In this document: positions 9,505 to 18,908 of the stretch, in pieces
How the letters are laid out: every line of letters starts with the position of its first letter
How positions within the stretch are numbered: position 1 is the first letter of the stretch
From: Bdellovibrionales bacterium
Lineage (GTDB): Bacteria; Bdellovibrionota; Bdellovibrionia; Bdellovibrionales; Bdellovibrionaceae
Assembly: GCA_016713585.1 (NCBI GenBank)
Contig: JADJOV010000020.1
Span: forward strand, 1-26,155
DNA: 26,155 nucleotides
Direction of reading: 5' to 3'
Made by a program: the position numbers and the translations under genes
Notes under the pieces: model-generated
What the model was told of the DNA's origin: nothing
The model's database searches: none
What the model saw: only the letters and a program-made list of their open reading frames with translations

Positions 9505-11405
9505 ATGAAACCCAAAGCAGATTTCAGGTCCCAGTTCAGGATGAGCCTGTATTTTTCTTTTGGGCTTCTGTTTTTTGCCCAAGCACTTGGCGCCACTCCG
9601 AAGCTGCCGACTTCGGACACGTCTTATGAAATCCCGAGTGAGGACGAGTCCTACAAATACTATTTAGGAGTCTCTGATGGAACTGAGACTGTTAAGGATG
9701 GCATGACTGAAGCCTTTGATCAGGCCGCCCAAGAGGCCATCCGCGAAAATTTTGGTGTCTTTACCCAGATTGATACTGATTCGTATGCGACAGAAAAAGA
9801 AAGCCAGGTTTTGCGAAGATTCAAACAGCAATCTGGTGAAATCGCGCTCAAGGGATTTGAGAAAATAGATTCAAAGGTCATAAAAAACACCACCACCAAC
9901 AAGTATCAGGTGCAAGCGCTCTATCGTTACAATAAAATAGCAATTAAACAAGAACTCGCTAGGCTTGAATCTAAAGAGGACCTACCCCCTGAAGCTGATC
10001 CCGGTATTTCAGTGATCGGCTCGTTGGACAATGAAGATTTAGGCGGTCTGCGGGTATCGACGAAACCGCCCGCAGCAAGTATCTTTCTAAACGACGAACC
10101 CTATTTGAAAAGCCCTATTGATATTGTGAACCAAATTCCTCCTGGTAAATACACCTTGAAAATTGACCATCCCCACTTTGATACGGTCACCGAAGAAATC
10201 CTAATCCTGGCCAATCGGACCACCAAAATCACGAAGGTCTTGAAGCCGGCTCATAGCAGACTGAGCTTGAGTTCGACTCCTCCCGGCGCCGATGTCAGAA
10301 TCAATGGTAAGCTGGTTGGCAAGACTCCCCTCGTTGAACATAAGCTCTTAGCTGGGCAGGCTATGCGGGTCGACCTTTCTCATAAAGATGCCTATGGGAT
10401 GAGTCTCCACGCCTATTCTGTGGAGAAAGATCAGCTGCGAGAAGAATCTCTGGAAATGAAACTTAAGCCCGGAAGTATTTTGTTATCAATCAACGCTCCC
10501 GGTGCAGCAATCAGCATCGATGGTCAGGCTCAACCCTTGCGGCAAAGACGTTTTCGACTGCCTGCGGGCACGCACAGGTTCGAAGTCAGTGCGCCTGGCT
10601 ACATAGCCCTCACAAATATCTTTGAAATTCACGGCAATCGCACACTCAGCGAACGCATGGAACTCGAGAAAGTAGCGCCCGCCCGCAAGGCTTACCTTTG
10701 GTCGGACAACACTAACGCTGGACAATTGACAGAGACCCCACCTCTCACACCATCACCCTGGTATCCCTCTTGGTATACAACATCGAGCACCTCTGACATT
10801 GCCTCGCAAATATATTTTTCACTGGGAGGTTCAGTTGAGGCCATATCAAATCCAGTTTTGGGCAAAAGAAGCTCGACTGGCACCGCCTCATCAAGCATAA
10901 CGAGCTCTGAAAGCAATTCGAATTCCCAAGGCACCAACCTTAGCCTACTTCTGGAGGCTGCACTCGGACTTAGGAATGGACTCGGTATTCATTACTCGAT
11001 CGGTTCTATTTCCAAAACATCAGGACCAGGATCCGAGGGAATCAGTGGCCCCCTTGTGGCCGAGGCCAATCGAAGCAAATTTGGTGTGACATGGAACTTC
11101 GAATCAAACAAAGGAGAGCTCTTCCAAATTGGAGGCGAAACAGAAGTCATGGATGCGGAAGTCGTCACCACGCTCTCGACCGGGGGCTCGACATGGCCAG
11201 GGTCCTTTAAAATGCGAACTCGTGCAAAACTTAATGGCCGTGGATTTTTTATGGCTTGGGTCGGTCGACAAATGGGACAATTCCCTCAATCAAAATTGGC
11301 GTGATGGACTATACCTGCGACCAAAGAACCTTTAGAGGAACCCAAAGCATCTACTTAAGTGTGGGCGTGGGTTTCGACATTTCCGAAAGGTGGGCATTGA
11401 TATGA
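9505..11405 (+). CDS. Exported PEGA-domain protein with LPP20-like N-terminal and putative beta-barrel C-terminal region
   Basis: The start ATG follows GAGAGGA by seven bases. Residues 1-30 form a signal peptide (MSLYFSFGLLFFAQALGA). Residues about 45-155 contain YYLGVSDGTETVKDGMTEA and AAQEAIRENFGV, the repeated-alanine helix of LPP20-like domains. Three PEGA-type repeats follow: about 181-235 (IPPGKYTLKIDHP), 251-310 (TPPGADVRINGKLVGKTPL) and 322-385 (LPAGTHRFEVSAPGY). PEGA domains are surface-associated, periplasmic beta folds. After a Ser/Thr-rich linker the last 180 residues show alternating strands (NLSLLLEAALGLRNGLGIHYS) suggesting an outer-membrane barrel. The literal frame stops at 11304; an indel in the A4 run 11292-11295 restores GVMDYTCDQRTF and a C-terminus SVGVGFDISERWALI ending at 11403-11405, as expected for a barrel-closing strand. 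Function is unknown; a structural or binding role at the cell surface is likely. Confidence 0.75.
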
Positions 11406-11541
11406 CCGGACCCGGACCGGACCAATCACAAGAGCTGCCTCTTTAGAGATCTGCGAATAAATCCGAGAATTCAAAGGTCTCTTCCTTCTTTCTTTTTCCG
11501 TCTTGTTTTTTCCTTCTCTCCGACCGAACAGGAGCTCCGAC

Positions 11542-13566
11542 ATGCCTAGTGAAAAAAGTGCCACCCCAAAAAAAAGATATCTCACAAAATCTCGCTTCAA
11601 AATTGGGCACGAGTGTCCGAGTAAGCTTTTTTATCAAGACAATTCCGCCTATGCCAATGACAAAATGGAAGACAAGTTTTTGCAAGCTTTGGCTGAAGGT
11701 GGTTTCCAGATAGGCGAACTTGCAAAGCTCTATTATGAGGGCGGCATTGAAATCACAGAGCGGGATCATCAAAAGGCGGCAGCTCAAACCCAGGAACTTT
11801 TGAAACAAGAAAATGTTATCATCTACGAGGCCGCCTTGCTGTTTGAAACTCTCTTTGTCAAAGTGGATGTGCTGGAAAAAAAGGGCGCAGTCATTCACCT
11901 CATTGAGGTCAAAGCAAAAAGTTGGCGAGAGGGCGAGAGCTTTACTGGTAAAAAACCGCCAAAAATGGTGAGAAACTCACCGCGGGTTGGGAACCCTATA
12001 TTGCTGATATCGCATTTCAAACATTCGTAGCCAGAAAAGCGCTTCCGAATTGCAAGATCCTCTCTTTTCTTTGCTTGGCCGACAAAGATAAAAAGGCAAG
12101 TATCGATGGACTTCACCAAAAGTTCTTTCTTAAGAAAGATCCCGGGGGGCGAGCCTCTGTGGAAGTTGTGGCTGGCACCACCAAGGAATCTCTAGGCACT
12201 CCCATTTTGAAGACGATTCCAGTGGACCACGAAGTTGAGCTTTTTATGAGTCAGGATTTCGAGGGCAAAGTGTTTTCTGAATACGTACGGGACCTAGCGC
12301 AGATTTGCAGCGAAAAGACTTTGGCTCCACCTAAAATATCCCGCGCCTGTGGTGCCTGTGAATTCAAAGTCGCAAGCTCTGATCTCCATGGAAAACAAAG
12401 TGGCTTCGTCAGTTGTTGGACAAAAGCAACAAAGCTTGCCCCAGCAGCATTAGATGCTCCGATGATTTTTGATATTTGGAATCTGCACTATCAAAAGAAG
12501 GAAAAACTCCTCGCCGAGGGGCGATACTTTATGGCGGAGGTTGAAAAAGAAGATCTGGAACCAGAAGATGACGATAGTCAAGAGCTCACCTCAAAGCAAA
12601 GACGTTGAAACAAGTTGAGTTCTTTCAAAACAAAGTAAAAACTCCTATTTCGATAAAGATCATTTCATTTTTCGGGGACAAGCGAAAGACAAATGGAAAA
12701 CCCCTACAACTTTATCGATTTCGAGACCATTACTTCGGCCATTCCCTTCAGCAAGGGCATGCGTCCCTATGAGACTGTCGCTTTTCAGTTTTCACACCAC
12801 ACCGTTGATGCTGATGGGAAGGTCACCCACGAGGCCGAGTACATTAACACCACGCCAGGGCCTTTCCCAATTTTGACTTTCTGCGAGCACTCAAATCCTC
12901 CTTAGAAAAAAATCAAGGAACAGTTTTTAGATACTCAGCCCATGAAAATACCGTGCTCAACCATATTCGGGTGCAACTCCTCGACTCCGAAGCAGCAAAC
13001 AAAGACGAGTTGATCACGTTTATTGAAACTCTGACCGTTCGAAAGGTTGACAACAAGATCGTTCACCAGGGCGACCGCTGCATGGTGGATCTCTGTGAAT
13101 TGGTGAAGAAGTACTACTACTCTCCTTTGATGGGCGGGTCGAATTCTATCAAGCGCGTCCTCCCGAGTGTGCTGCAAGAGTCTGCCTTTCTGAGAGAAAA
13201 ATACTCAAAGCCTATCTATGGAATTCCAACCGGAATCAAGAGTCATAACTTTAAGGACAAAGTCTGGTTTAAGTTCGGAGCCGATGGGCTGGTGGCCGAT
13301 CCCTATAAATCCCTCGATCCAATCTTTACTGATGTCGACCCCTCGCCAATGGAACTTGTTGAGAGAATCTTCGCAGATGAAGAAATCAAGGAAGGGGCTG
13401 CCTCCACCGCCTACGCCCGGATGCATTCACTCGGATGAGTGAGCAAGAGCGAACGCAGATCGCCAAGGCCTTGTTGAGGTATTGCGAACTCGATACCCTC
13501 GCCATGGTTATGATTTGGGAGTACTGGACTCAGGAATTGATTAAAGATCGGCAGAAGGCTGCCTAA
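11542..13566 (+). CDS. DUF2779 domain-containing protein (RecB/Cas4-like plus DnaQ-like nuclease), frameshifted
   Basis: The start is the ATG at 11542, with AGGAG eight bases upstream. The N-terminal 150 residues begin with LTKSRFKIGHECPSKLFY and contain VIHLIEVKAKS, the ExK signature of a RecB/Cas4-like PD-(D/E)XK nuclease. A cysteine set, SRACGACEFK and GFVSCW, could bind an Fe-S cluster or zinc. The second half starts at NFIDFETITSAIPF, an Exo-I-like DxE of the DnaQ fold; MRPYETVAFQFSHH, VFRYSAHENTVLN and LRYCELDTLAMV supply the remaining motifs. This order is the hallmark of DUF2779. The whole is about 675 residues, the usual size. Shifts are needed near 11965, 12600-12640, 12875 and 13425, and all of them preserve family-like sequence. 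Substrate and partners are unknown; a role in DNA metabolism is inferred from the two nuclease folds. Confidence 0.85.
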
Positions 13567-13677
13567 CAGTCTCCACTGACCCCTTGCCAAAGATGATCTT
13601 TCTCACTTTAAAACACGATCGCCACCTCTAAGCTAAGGATGTCCCAGGCTGACAAGACCATTCCATAGAATAGATCT

Positions 13678-14687
13678 ATGAAAACAGATCTACTACCTAG
13701 TTTAATTGTCTTTCTATCCATTTCTCTTGCGGCCTGCGCAGACCCAAAGGGCGATAACACTGAGGGCCTCTACCCCCCCAATATTACGGCGCCAGCCCCG
13801 ACCCCTGCTGTCCCTCATACCCGCCTGGGGTGACGCAGCCGGAGGTGGATCTGGGGGAAACACTTTCGTCCCCGTCATTGATTCCTCTGAGTATCCCAAC
13901 ATTACCGGTGGCACTTTCAAAGTTATTCGAGTCGCAGTGCACTCAAATAGTTGGTCAGGGACCTTTTCTGGAATTGTGGCTGAAGGTTCAGACATTTATG
14001 AGATGTGGACCGCTCCCTGCCACATCAGGTTCAACATCCTATCGCCTTGTAAAAACGACTGAAACTGGTTTCCCGAGCACTTATTGTTCGTGGGTCGGCG
14101 ATGGCTACACTTATCGTGGTTTAGGCTACGACGCTGGAAAACTTTTTATCAGAAAAAATTATAACTCGCTCATTTTTCAAAAATTCGATCCAAGCACTTG
14201 CCTCGCCGAGGGAATACTTTCCTTTAGCTCTCAAACAGATGATGCGGGTTTCTCTCTGGTTGCGTGGGGTGACATGTTTCAGGCTATCGGCGGGAAACTC
14301 TTGGTTCCTTTCCAAACGTCTTCAGCCAACAAACTAAAACTATTTGACCCAACTCTCCTTAAATATTCAGACTACGCCCTCGAACAAAGTCTTGCCGGTG
14401 AACAACTTCGTCTAAACACAAGCTTTGTCGTTCAAAAATAATGTGTTATGGACTGCGAACTCCTGCAAACTCACGTACAATACAATTTGTTTGTGGAAAA
14501 TGGACCTTGCTGCCGCAAAAATGACCTATGCCTTCCTACCAAAAGGCAATTTTCCTGATATGGGGCCCCCCCGGACTATTACTCGAAGGTTTTTATCCTC
14601 AAGGGACAAACCTCAACTGAACTGAGATATGTCGTCGTGAAAGGCAAGGAGGTTCGTATTTATGTTTTAGATATTTCGAAATTTTGA
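13678..14687 (+). CDS. Lipoprotein of unknown function, frameshifted
   Basis: The protein starts MKTDLLPSLIVFLSISLAAC, a lipoprotein signal with the lipobox LAAC, followed by a Pro-rich linker. The literal frame ends at about 13833. A shift near 13815 leads to AWGDAAGGGSGGNTFVPVID and NITGGTFKVIRVAVH. Another near 14020 leads to SYRLVKTTETGFPSTYC, which runs to 14441. A shift near 14435 gives NNVLWTANSCKLTYNTICLW. The last, at the C7 run near 14568-14574, gives DYYSKVFILKGQTSTELRY and a terminus VRIYVLDISKF, stopping at 14685-14687. The total is about 335 residues. The later part has repeated short beta-like segments with aromatic residues, reminiscent of beta-propeller proteins but not diagnostic. 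It probably sits on the cell envelope. No family was recognised. Confidence 0.55.
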
Positions 14688-14788
14688 TTTTTTGTTTACT
14701 TAATTTACAGGACCTTGGCGGAGAAAGAGGAGGACGTTCATGATTTCCACCATTATCCCGAACGATACTTTGTCGGAAAGGAAATTGT

Positions 14789-15814
14789 ATGGCACGCGGA
14801 GACTCGGCAGTTAGACTTCTTAAAGTTATTATGTACTTAGAGCACAATCCCAAGGGACTCACCGTCAAAGAACTTCATTCACGTCTAGTCAACGATATGA
14901 TTGAGTGCTCAGAAAGAACCGTCTATCGAATTCTTCAGGTGGTTGAACGAGCCCACTTCCCCGTCTATAGCGAGGCCCAGGGCGATGATCTTTCCAGCGA
15001 TAGGCGCTGGCGATTTCGACGAACGACTGCCCTCTCGGAAAGTTCATTTTGAAAGTCATGAGATCTTTGCCCTCTATCTGGCGCGAGAATCACTGAAAGC
15101 GATGAAGGGATCGCCGCTCATCGATAACATTCTTAAACTCACCGAGAAACTCGAGAAAGCTCTTGGTCCCAGCGTTGGAAAAAGAGCTTAAAAACCTGAG
15201 CGGCTATGTCACCTACAAGGCTCAGTCAACCTGGCAGACAGGAGTTTCTCAAGAAACCCTTGATACGGTCTATCGAGCCTGCTGGGACAGTGTTGTCTTA
15301 GAGGTCGAATACAAGGCCAAATCAGGCGACAATATTGACAAGATCAAAAAGCGCCGCCTCGGCCCCGAAACCCTCTACTTTGCGAACGGGGGCGCTTACC
15401 TCATTGCGCTCGACTTGACCGATAAGAAAATCAAAACCTATAGTTTGAGTCAGAATTTTTTCAGCCAACTACACTGAAGAGGAATATGTTTCACCAGGAT
15501 TTGATCTCACAGAATTTATGAAATCAAATTTCGGAGTTCTCGGAACCGGCGAAGCCCAAGATGTGTCGATCTTTGTGGCCGACCCGATTGGTTCTTATGT
15601 CAGTGAACGGCGCTGGCACGACTCGCAGCAAATCACTCGGGTTGACGGCGGCATTGAGTTCAAGATGCATGTCAAAGTCAATGATGAGCTTGCTCGTTGG
15701 ATCCTAGGCCTTGGCGCCTCTGCCGATGTCCGCTCACCAAGTGAACTTCGCGAAATGGTGACAACTGCTGCACTTGCAATTGCTGGGAAATATAAAATTA
15801 AAAAAGCTGGTTAA
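14789..15814 (+). CDS. WYL-domain transcriptional regulator, frameshifted
   Basis: The N-terminal 60 residues form a winged helix: AVRLLKVIMYLEHNPKGLTV, ELHSRL, then SERTVYRILQVVERAHFPVY, typical of DeoR/YafY-type HTH domains. The middle contains HEIFALYLARESLKAMKGS, the helical linker of this family. The WYL region reads KKRRLGPETLYFANGGAYLI, where the usual W-Y-L triplet appears as GAYLI. The C-terminal WCX segment is ARWILGLGASADVRSPSELR with a final GKY. Shifts near 15030, 15170 and 15465 join the pieces to about 340 residues; the stop is at 15812-15814. WYL regulators bind ligands, often nucleic acid or nucleotide-type molecules, and control neighbouring genes. Which genes it controls cannot be read from the sequence; it follows a lipoprotein and a DUF2779 nuclease gene on the same strand. 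Confidence 0.8.
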
Positions 15815-15843
15815 GGCAACAGAAATACCTTCTTCACTGCACT

Positions 15844-15892
15844 TTGCTCGCTATTTTGCTCACTAACTTTTTCGCTAACTTGCTCTCTCTCG
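15844..15892. repeat. Four imperfect tandem repeats of about 12 bases
   Basis: After the WYL gene, four adjacent units of 12-13 bases resemble each other: TTGCTCGCTATT, TTGCTCACTAACT, TTTTCGCTAACT and TGCTCTCTCTCG. They are pyrimidine-rich and lie just upstream of the small basic-protein gene. They may be simple sequence or a binding array; the fit between units is only partial. Confidence 0.3.
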
Positions 15893-15895
15893 TAG

Positions 15896-15911
15896 TGTCC
15901 CCGTCTGTCAA
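15896..15911 (+). promoter_or_regulatory. Upstream motif TGTCCCC-GT-CTGTCA shared with 17747-17762
   Basis: This 16-base element lies 36 bases before the start codon of the small basic protein. A near copy (TGTCCCCAGCTGTCAG) lies 39 bases before the MoxR start. On the minus strand it contains TTGACA, so it could also act as a -35 element in that direction. The similarity is 13 of 16 bases. Confidence 0.35.
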
Positions 15912-15947
15912 TTGATTGGGATATCCTCTTAAAAACGGAGGCAAGTG

Positions 15948-16160
15948 ATGCTTAAAAAACAATTTGTTCTTAAGAAAGTCAATTTCGGAAATAGAAACCA
16001 TCAAAGCTACCAGTTCATTCAATTTGAAACGTTTAACTCCTTTCTCCAAAGGGGCGGCACTGTCAAAACTACAAGATGCCAGAAATTAAAAGTCCCCACT
16101 AAAAAGCAAATGGGTAAAGAACTGGGCCGGAACAAAAAGCAACTCAAGATCGCATCATAA
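15948..16160 (+). CDS. Small basic hypothetical protein
   Basis: The gene encodes an intact 70-residue protein starting MLKKQFVLKKVNFGNRNH and ending GRNKKQLKIAS. The ATG at 15948 is chosen over the GTG three bases earlier because GGAGG at 15937-15941 is six bases before it. The protein is strongly basic, with many Lys and Arg residues in the second half (KLKVPTKKQMGKELGRNKK), which would suit binding to nucleic acid or ribosomes; that is inference. It converges with the glycosylase-like gene: only three bases separate the two stop codons. No family was recognised. Confidence 0.55.
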   Translation: MLKKQFVLKKVNFGNRNHQSYQFIQFETFNSFLQRGGTVKTTRCQKLKVPTKKQMGKELGRNKKQLKIAS

Positions 16161-16163
16161 TCC

Positions 16164-16841
16164 CTAATGAATAAAGAATCGAAGGTTCACATTTGCAAAT
16201 CGGGTCTTATCGACCCCAATGCGCTTTCCTGACAAAATCTGAGCTTTCTTGTCGATCGGTCTGGAAGAAAAAACCAACTCAATTCCAAGCTCATTTTCGA
16301 AGATATCCGCTTGATTTAATTTCTTCAAAATTTCTCTTTCTTCATCAGACCAAGCTGCTTCATTCGACCCTTGAGAAATGGTTCGATGCCCATCCTCTCC
16401 GCGAAGAAGCACTCTCAAAGCCCGACCAGAGCCATCCTTATTGCCATGCCCTCCAAGATGTCTGAGCAATATTCCCCCATAAATTCCAATGGCCCCGTTT
16501 CCGCAGGTTATATCAATCCCATGTCTATTAAAAATTGGTAGGGACCATCCTGCTTTGCTTTTCGTGTGAACATAGAACCTACCCTGGGATAATTGTTCAG
16601 GTCGGCGATGGGTCGCGCCCTTGGGTTGGGCATTTGCATCATCCTCAAATATTCCTGGAATTATTAAATAGAACTCAACTGCTTCAATGGAATGAAGGGT
16701 CTTTTTGCTTGATCTAATCTGCCAATTTAGGAGCAGCTCTGATGCGATCTCTTGAGCTTGAACCAGAACATCATTTACATTTTGTACTTTGGAAAAATCC
16801 AAAATTTCTATCAAGCGATTATTGCAATGGTCACCTTGCAT
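16164..16841 (-). CDS. Hypothetical protein resembling DNA-3-methyladenine glycosylase-like proteins
   Basis: This is one of few intact long frames, 225 residues. The sequence has AQEIASELLLNWQIRSSKK near residue 30, AVEFYLI at about 53-59, a charged loop with HRRPEQLSQGRFYVH, then HGIDITCGNGAIGIYGGILL and GSGRALRVLLRGEDG. This order (EFYL, H..PEQ..G..Y.H, GID.T.GNG, YGGILLR) matches a group of small bacterial proteins sometimes annotated as related to DNA-3-methyladenine glycosylase, acting on alkylated bases. I am not sure of the enzymatic activity. The start lies 33 bases after the endonuclease I stop on the same strand, so the two are probably co-transcribed. Confidence 0.5.
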   Translation of the reverse strand: MQGDHCNNRLIEILDFSKVQNVNDVLVQAQEIASELLLNWQIRSSKKTLHSIEAVEFYLIIPGIFEDDANAQPKGATHRRPEQLSQGRFYVHTKSKAGWSLPIFNRHGIDITCGNGAIGIYGGILLRHLGGHGNKDGSGRALRVLLRGEDGHRTISQGSNEAAWSDEEREILKKLNQADIFENELGIELVFSSRPIDKKAQILSGKRIGVDKTRFANVNLRFFIH

Positions 16842-16874
16842 AGACTATCCCAGCTATCCGGACCCTTATTGTCT

Positions 16875-17628
16875 TCATTCTTTCTGTCCCGCCAACCCAC
16901 ATCTCCCCACAAAGAAATGCGGATACCCCATGACCGCTTCAAACTCACGCCACCTTCGACACTCAAGGGGCGTCACTGGATACATTTTGTCCCAGGCTTC
17001 ATAAAGTTTTCGATTTTTATCTGAGACCACTCCATGTCCTGGGTAGCGATTCTCAAAATTCATATAGGTTCTTGCAACCACGCCCTTGGCAAAATCCATG
17101 GGTTCAAATTTTCGATCTTCTATCTTAGCTCTGCAAGATCCAAAAATCATACTTGCTCCCAGTGAGCTGGGCCAGAGAAATTATTACGTAATCCATTGAG
17201 TTCTCCAATTTCAGGAAACAAATTATACAAATCTGACTCCATTCGCTGAAATTCTTTATTGGACTCAGCACACTTACGCCCCTTAAAAGCATGACCGCGC
17301 TTTATGCAGGTCGGCGAACCCTCCCTCCACTCGACGAAACTCTTGCCAAAATTCTCTGCCGGCACGACGTGCTCCCACTCGAGACGAAGCGCCCGTTTTT
17401 GATTTTTCTGAACACGATATCCGCAGGAAGCGAGGTCAATTTGCTTGCCTCGAACTTGGCATCCACAATAAATTGTTTTAAAATCAAATAGATTTAACTT
17501 TTTACTGAGAATTTTTTCGCCTCGTTGAAATTTTCAACTCCAGTGGCGTCGAAAGCCAGCGCTGTAGAAAAACTCAAAGTAAACGGAAGCGATAAGCCCA
17601 AAATTAAGACAAATACTAACTTGATCAT
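16875..17628 (-). CDS. endA: Periplasmic/extracellular endonuclease I, frameshifted
   Basis: The start is the ATG at 17626-17628, giving a signal peptide (MIKLVFVLILGLSLPFTLSF ending near TALA). The mature part is classic endonuclease I: TIYCGCQVRGKQIDLASCGY, then LRLEWEHVVPAENFG with the catalytic histidine of the beta-beta-alpha-metal nuclease, CIKRGHAFKGRKCA, and DLYNLFPEIGELNGLRNN with the metal-binding asparagine. The C-terminus has MDFAKGVVARTYMNFENRYP, LYEAWDKMYPVTPLECRR and PHFFVGRCGL. Two shifts are needed, at the T5 run 17499-17503 and near 17150. The full length is about 250 residues, normal for the family. These enzymes degrade double-stranded DNA non-specifically in the periplasm or outside the cell; prey- or environment-derived DNA is a plausible substrate. 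It is followed by the glycosylase-like gene. Confidence 0.88.
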
Positions 17629-17746
17629 GAGGCTATCCTATTCGGATTCGGCACGATTCAGAAGCAAAAGCAGTGGCAAGAGGTGTCTTATTTTGGCACA
17701 CAGCTCAATGGCCCTTATCTGGATGCCCTCCCGTCCCGTCCGACTG

Positions 17747-17762
17747 TGTCCCCAGCTGTCAG
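17747..17762 (+). promoter_or_regulatory. Upstream motif TGTCCCCAGCTGTCA before the MoxR gene
   Basis: This is the second copy of the element seen at 15896-15911, 39 bases before the MoxR start codon. A weaker relative (TGTCCCAGGCTGACA, 12 of 15 bases) lies at 13640-13654, 23 bases before the lipoprotein gene. The common form is TGTCCC, two variable bases, then GCTGWCA or close to it. The core is partly palindromic, which could suit a dimeric regulator. Confidence 0.35.
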
Positions 17763-17801
17763 AGGCCTCTGTTAGGCTCTAATTATTGGGAGGCTTCACG
17801 G

Positions 17802-18908
17802 ATGAGAACATTTGACACCTTGGAAATTGGTCTTCATGAGGTTAAGGATATCTTGATCGAGCGTTTTCTGTTTCAGCTCACGAACCCTAAAGACAAACTC
17901 CGACCAATATATTTGGAAGGTCACGCAGGCATTGGAAAAACCCAAGTGATCCATCAGGTCACGGCACAGCTTAGTCGCCAGCTTAGAAAGCCTGTCCATT
18001 GTCAAACCCTCAATCTTCAATTTTGTGAAAGACCAGATTTTATGGGGCTTCCTCGCATTGACGCCGACGGGGATACAGTCTTTGCCCGCCCCAAGATCCT
18101 GCCAAAGGAAGGCCTTGGTATTCTCTTTCTGGATGAAGCAAATCGAGTGGATTCAGATATTCAATCCGGAATGCTCACCTTGTTGGAGGATCGCAATATC
18201 AATGGGCACCAGATTGGCAGCGATTGGATGATTGTTCTTGCTGGCAATCCCGGGGCCGCAGCCGGTGGCAGTCAGTACAAGGTCGGAGACTTCGATTTTG
18301 CCCTTCAAGACAGAATTGCAACGGTCAGAGTCACTGGAAACATTGAAGATCTGACTCAATATTTGCGAACTAAATACCCAGGACATCCACTTCTCAACAT
18401 CTTAGAATACAGTCCTGACTTTATTTCCTTTGACGGGCAAGGTTGCTCCCCGAGGTCTTTCGAGGCACGCTCAGAGCCACCCTTGGTCTCTCCGATCTGA
18501 AAGACAAATCCATTCTTCGCCAGCTGGCCTTAGAACTCGGCCCTGCGGCGGCCTCACATATTCTGAGATTGCTCGGGACCGGTTATGTGCCCACAATTAA
18601 GGGGGTCCTTAAGCGGGACCCCAAAGTGTATCAGTTTTTGGACTCCAACCCCGATCGCCAGGATGTTTTACACACCTTGATCGATCAGATTTACGGATAC
18701 ATTGTCGCTAATGCAAACAAAAATGAACCCATTCAAGTCGATGATGTCTCAGCCATTGTCGAATTCCTGATGCTCGTCCAAAACGAACATCGGTTGGCTC
18801 TTTTGAAAAAATTAGAGGAGCAAATACTCTGTCTATTTCGGCCAGCACTTTCTGAAAAACACAAGACTCGCGGAGGTTCTGTATGCCAAAAGAGCTATCG
18901 CAGCTTGA
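17802..18908 (+). CDS. MoxR-type AAA+ ATPase, frameshifted
   Basis: The start ATG at 17802 follows GGGAGG by eight bases. The N-terminus carries Walker A GHAGIGKT at residues 40-47, a pore-type segment FCERPDFMGLPRI, Walker B ILFLDEANR at about 107-115, and the sensor-1 region VLAGNPGAAAGG near 145. FALQDRIATVRVTGNIEDL is the arginine-finger region. The literal frame breaks near 18440 (continuing LPEVFRGTLRATLGLSD) and again near 18835. The last shift gives NTRLAEVLYAKRAIAA, stopping at 18906-18908 inside the next gene. The length is about 368 residues. MoxR ATPases work with VWA-domain proteins as chaperones in assembly or metal insertion; the 26-base overlap with the VWA gene fits that pairing. 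Confidence 0.8.

Noticed and set aside
10486..10937. Minus-strand frames inside the PEGA gene
   Set aside because: They are shadows of the PEGA repeats and linker, with no ribosome binding sites.
13706..14062. Separate 118-residue protein
   Set aside because: Its first part is out-of-frame signal-peptide sequence; its useful middle belongs to the lipoprotein at 13678-14687.
15834..16049. Minus-strand 71-residue frame with lysine-rich repeats
   Set aside because: It overlaps the well-started small basic-protein gene, and its repeat-like tail comes from the pyrimidine-rich tandem repeats.
17673..17801. N-terminal extension of the MoxR gene
   Set aside because: The ATG at 17802 has GGGAGG upstream and begins the conserved protein; the extension covers the shared promoter motif.
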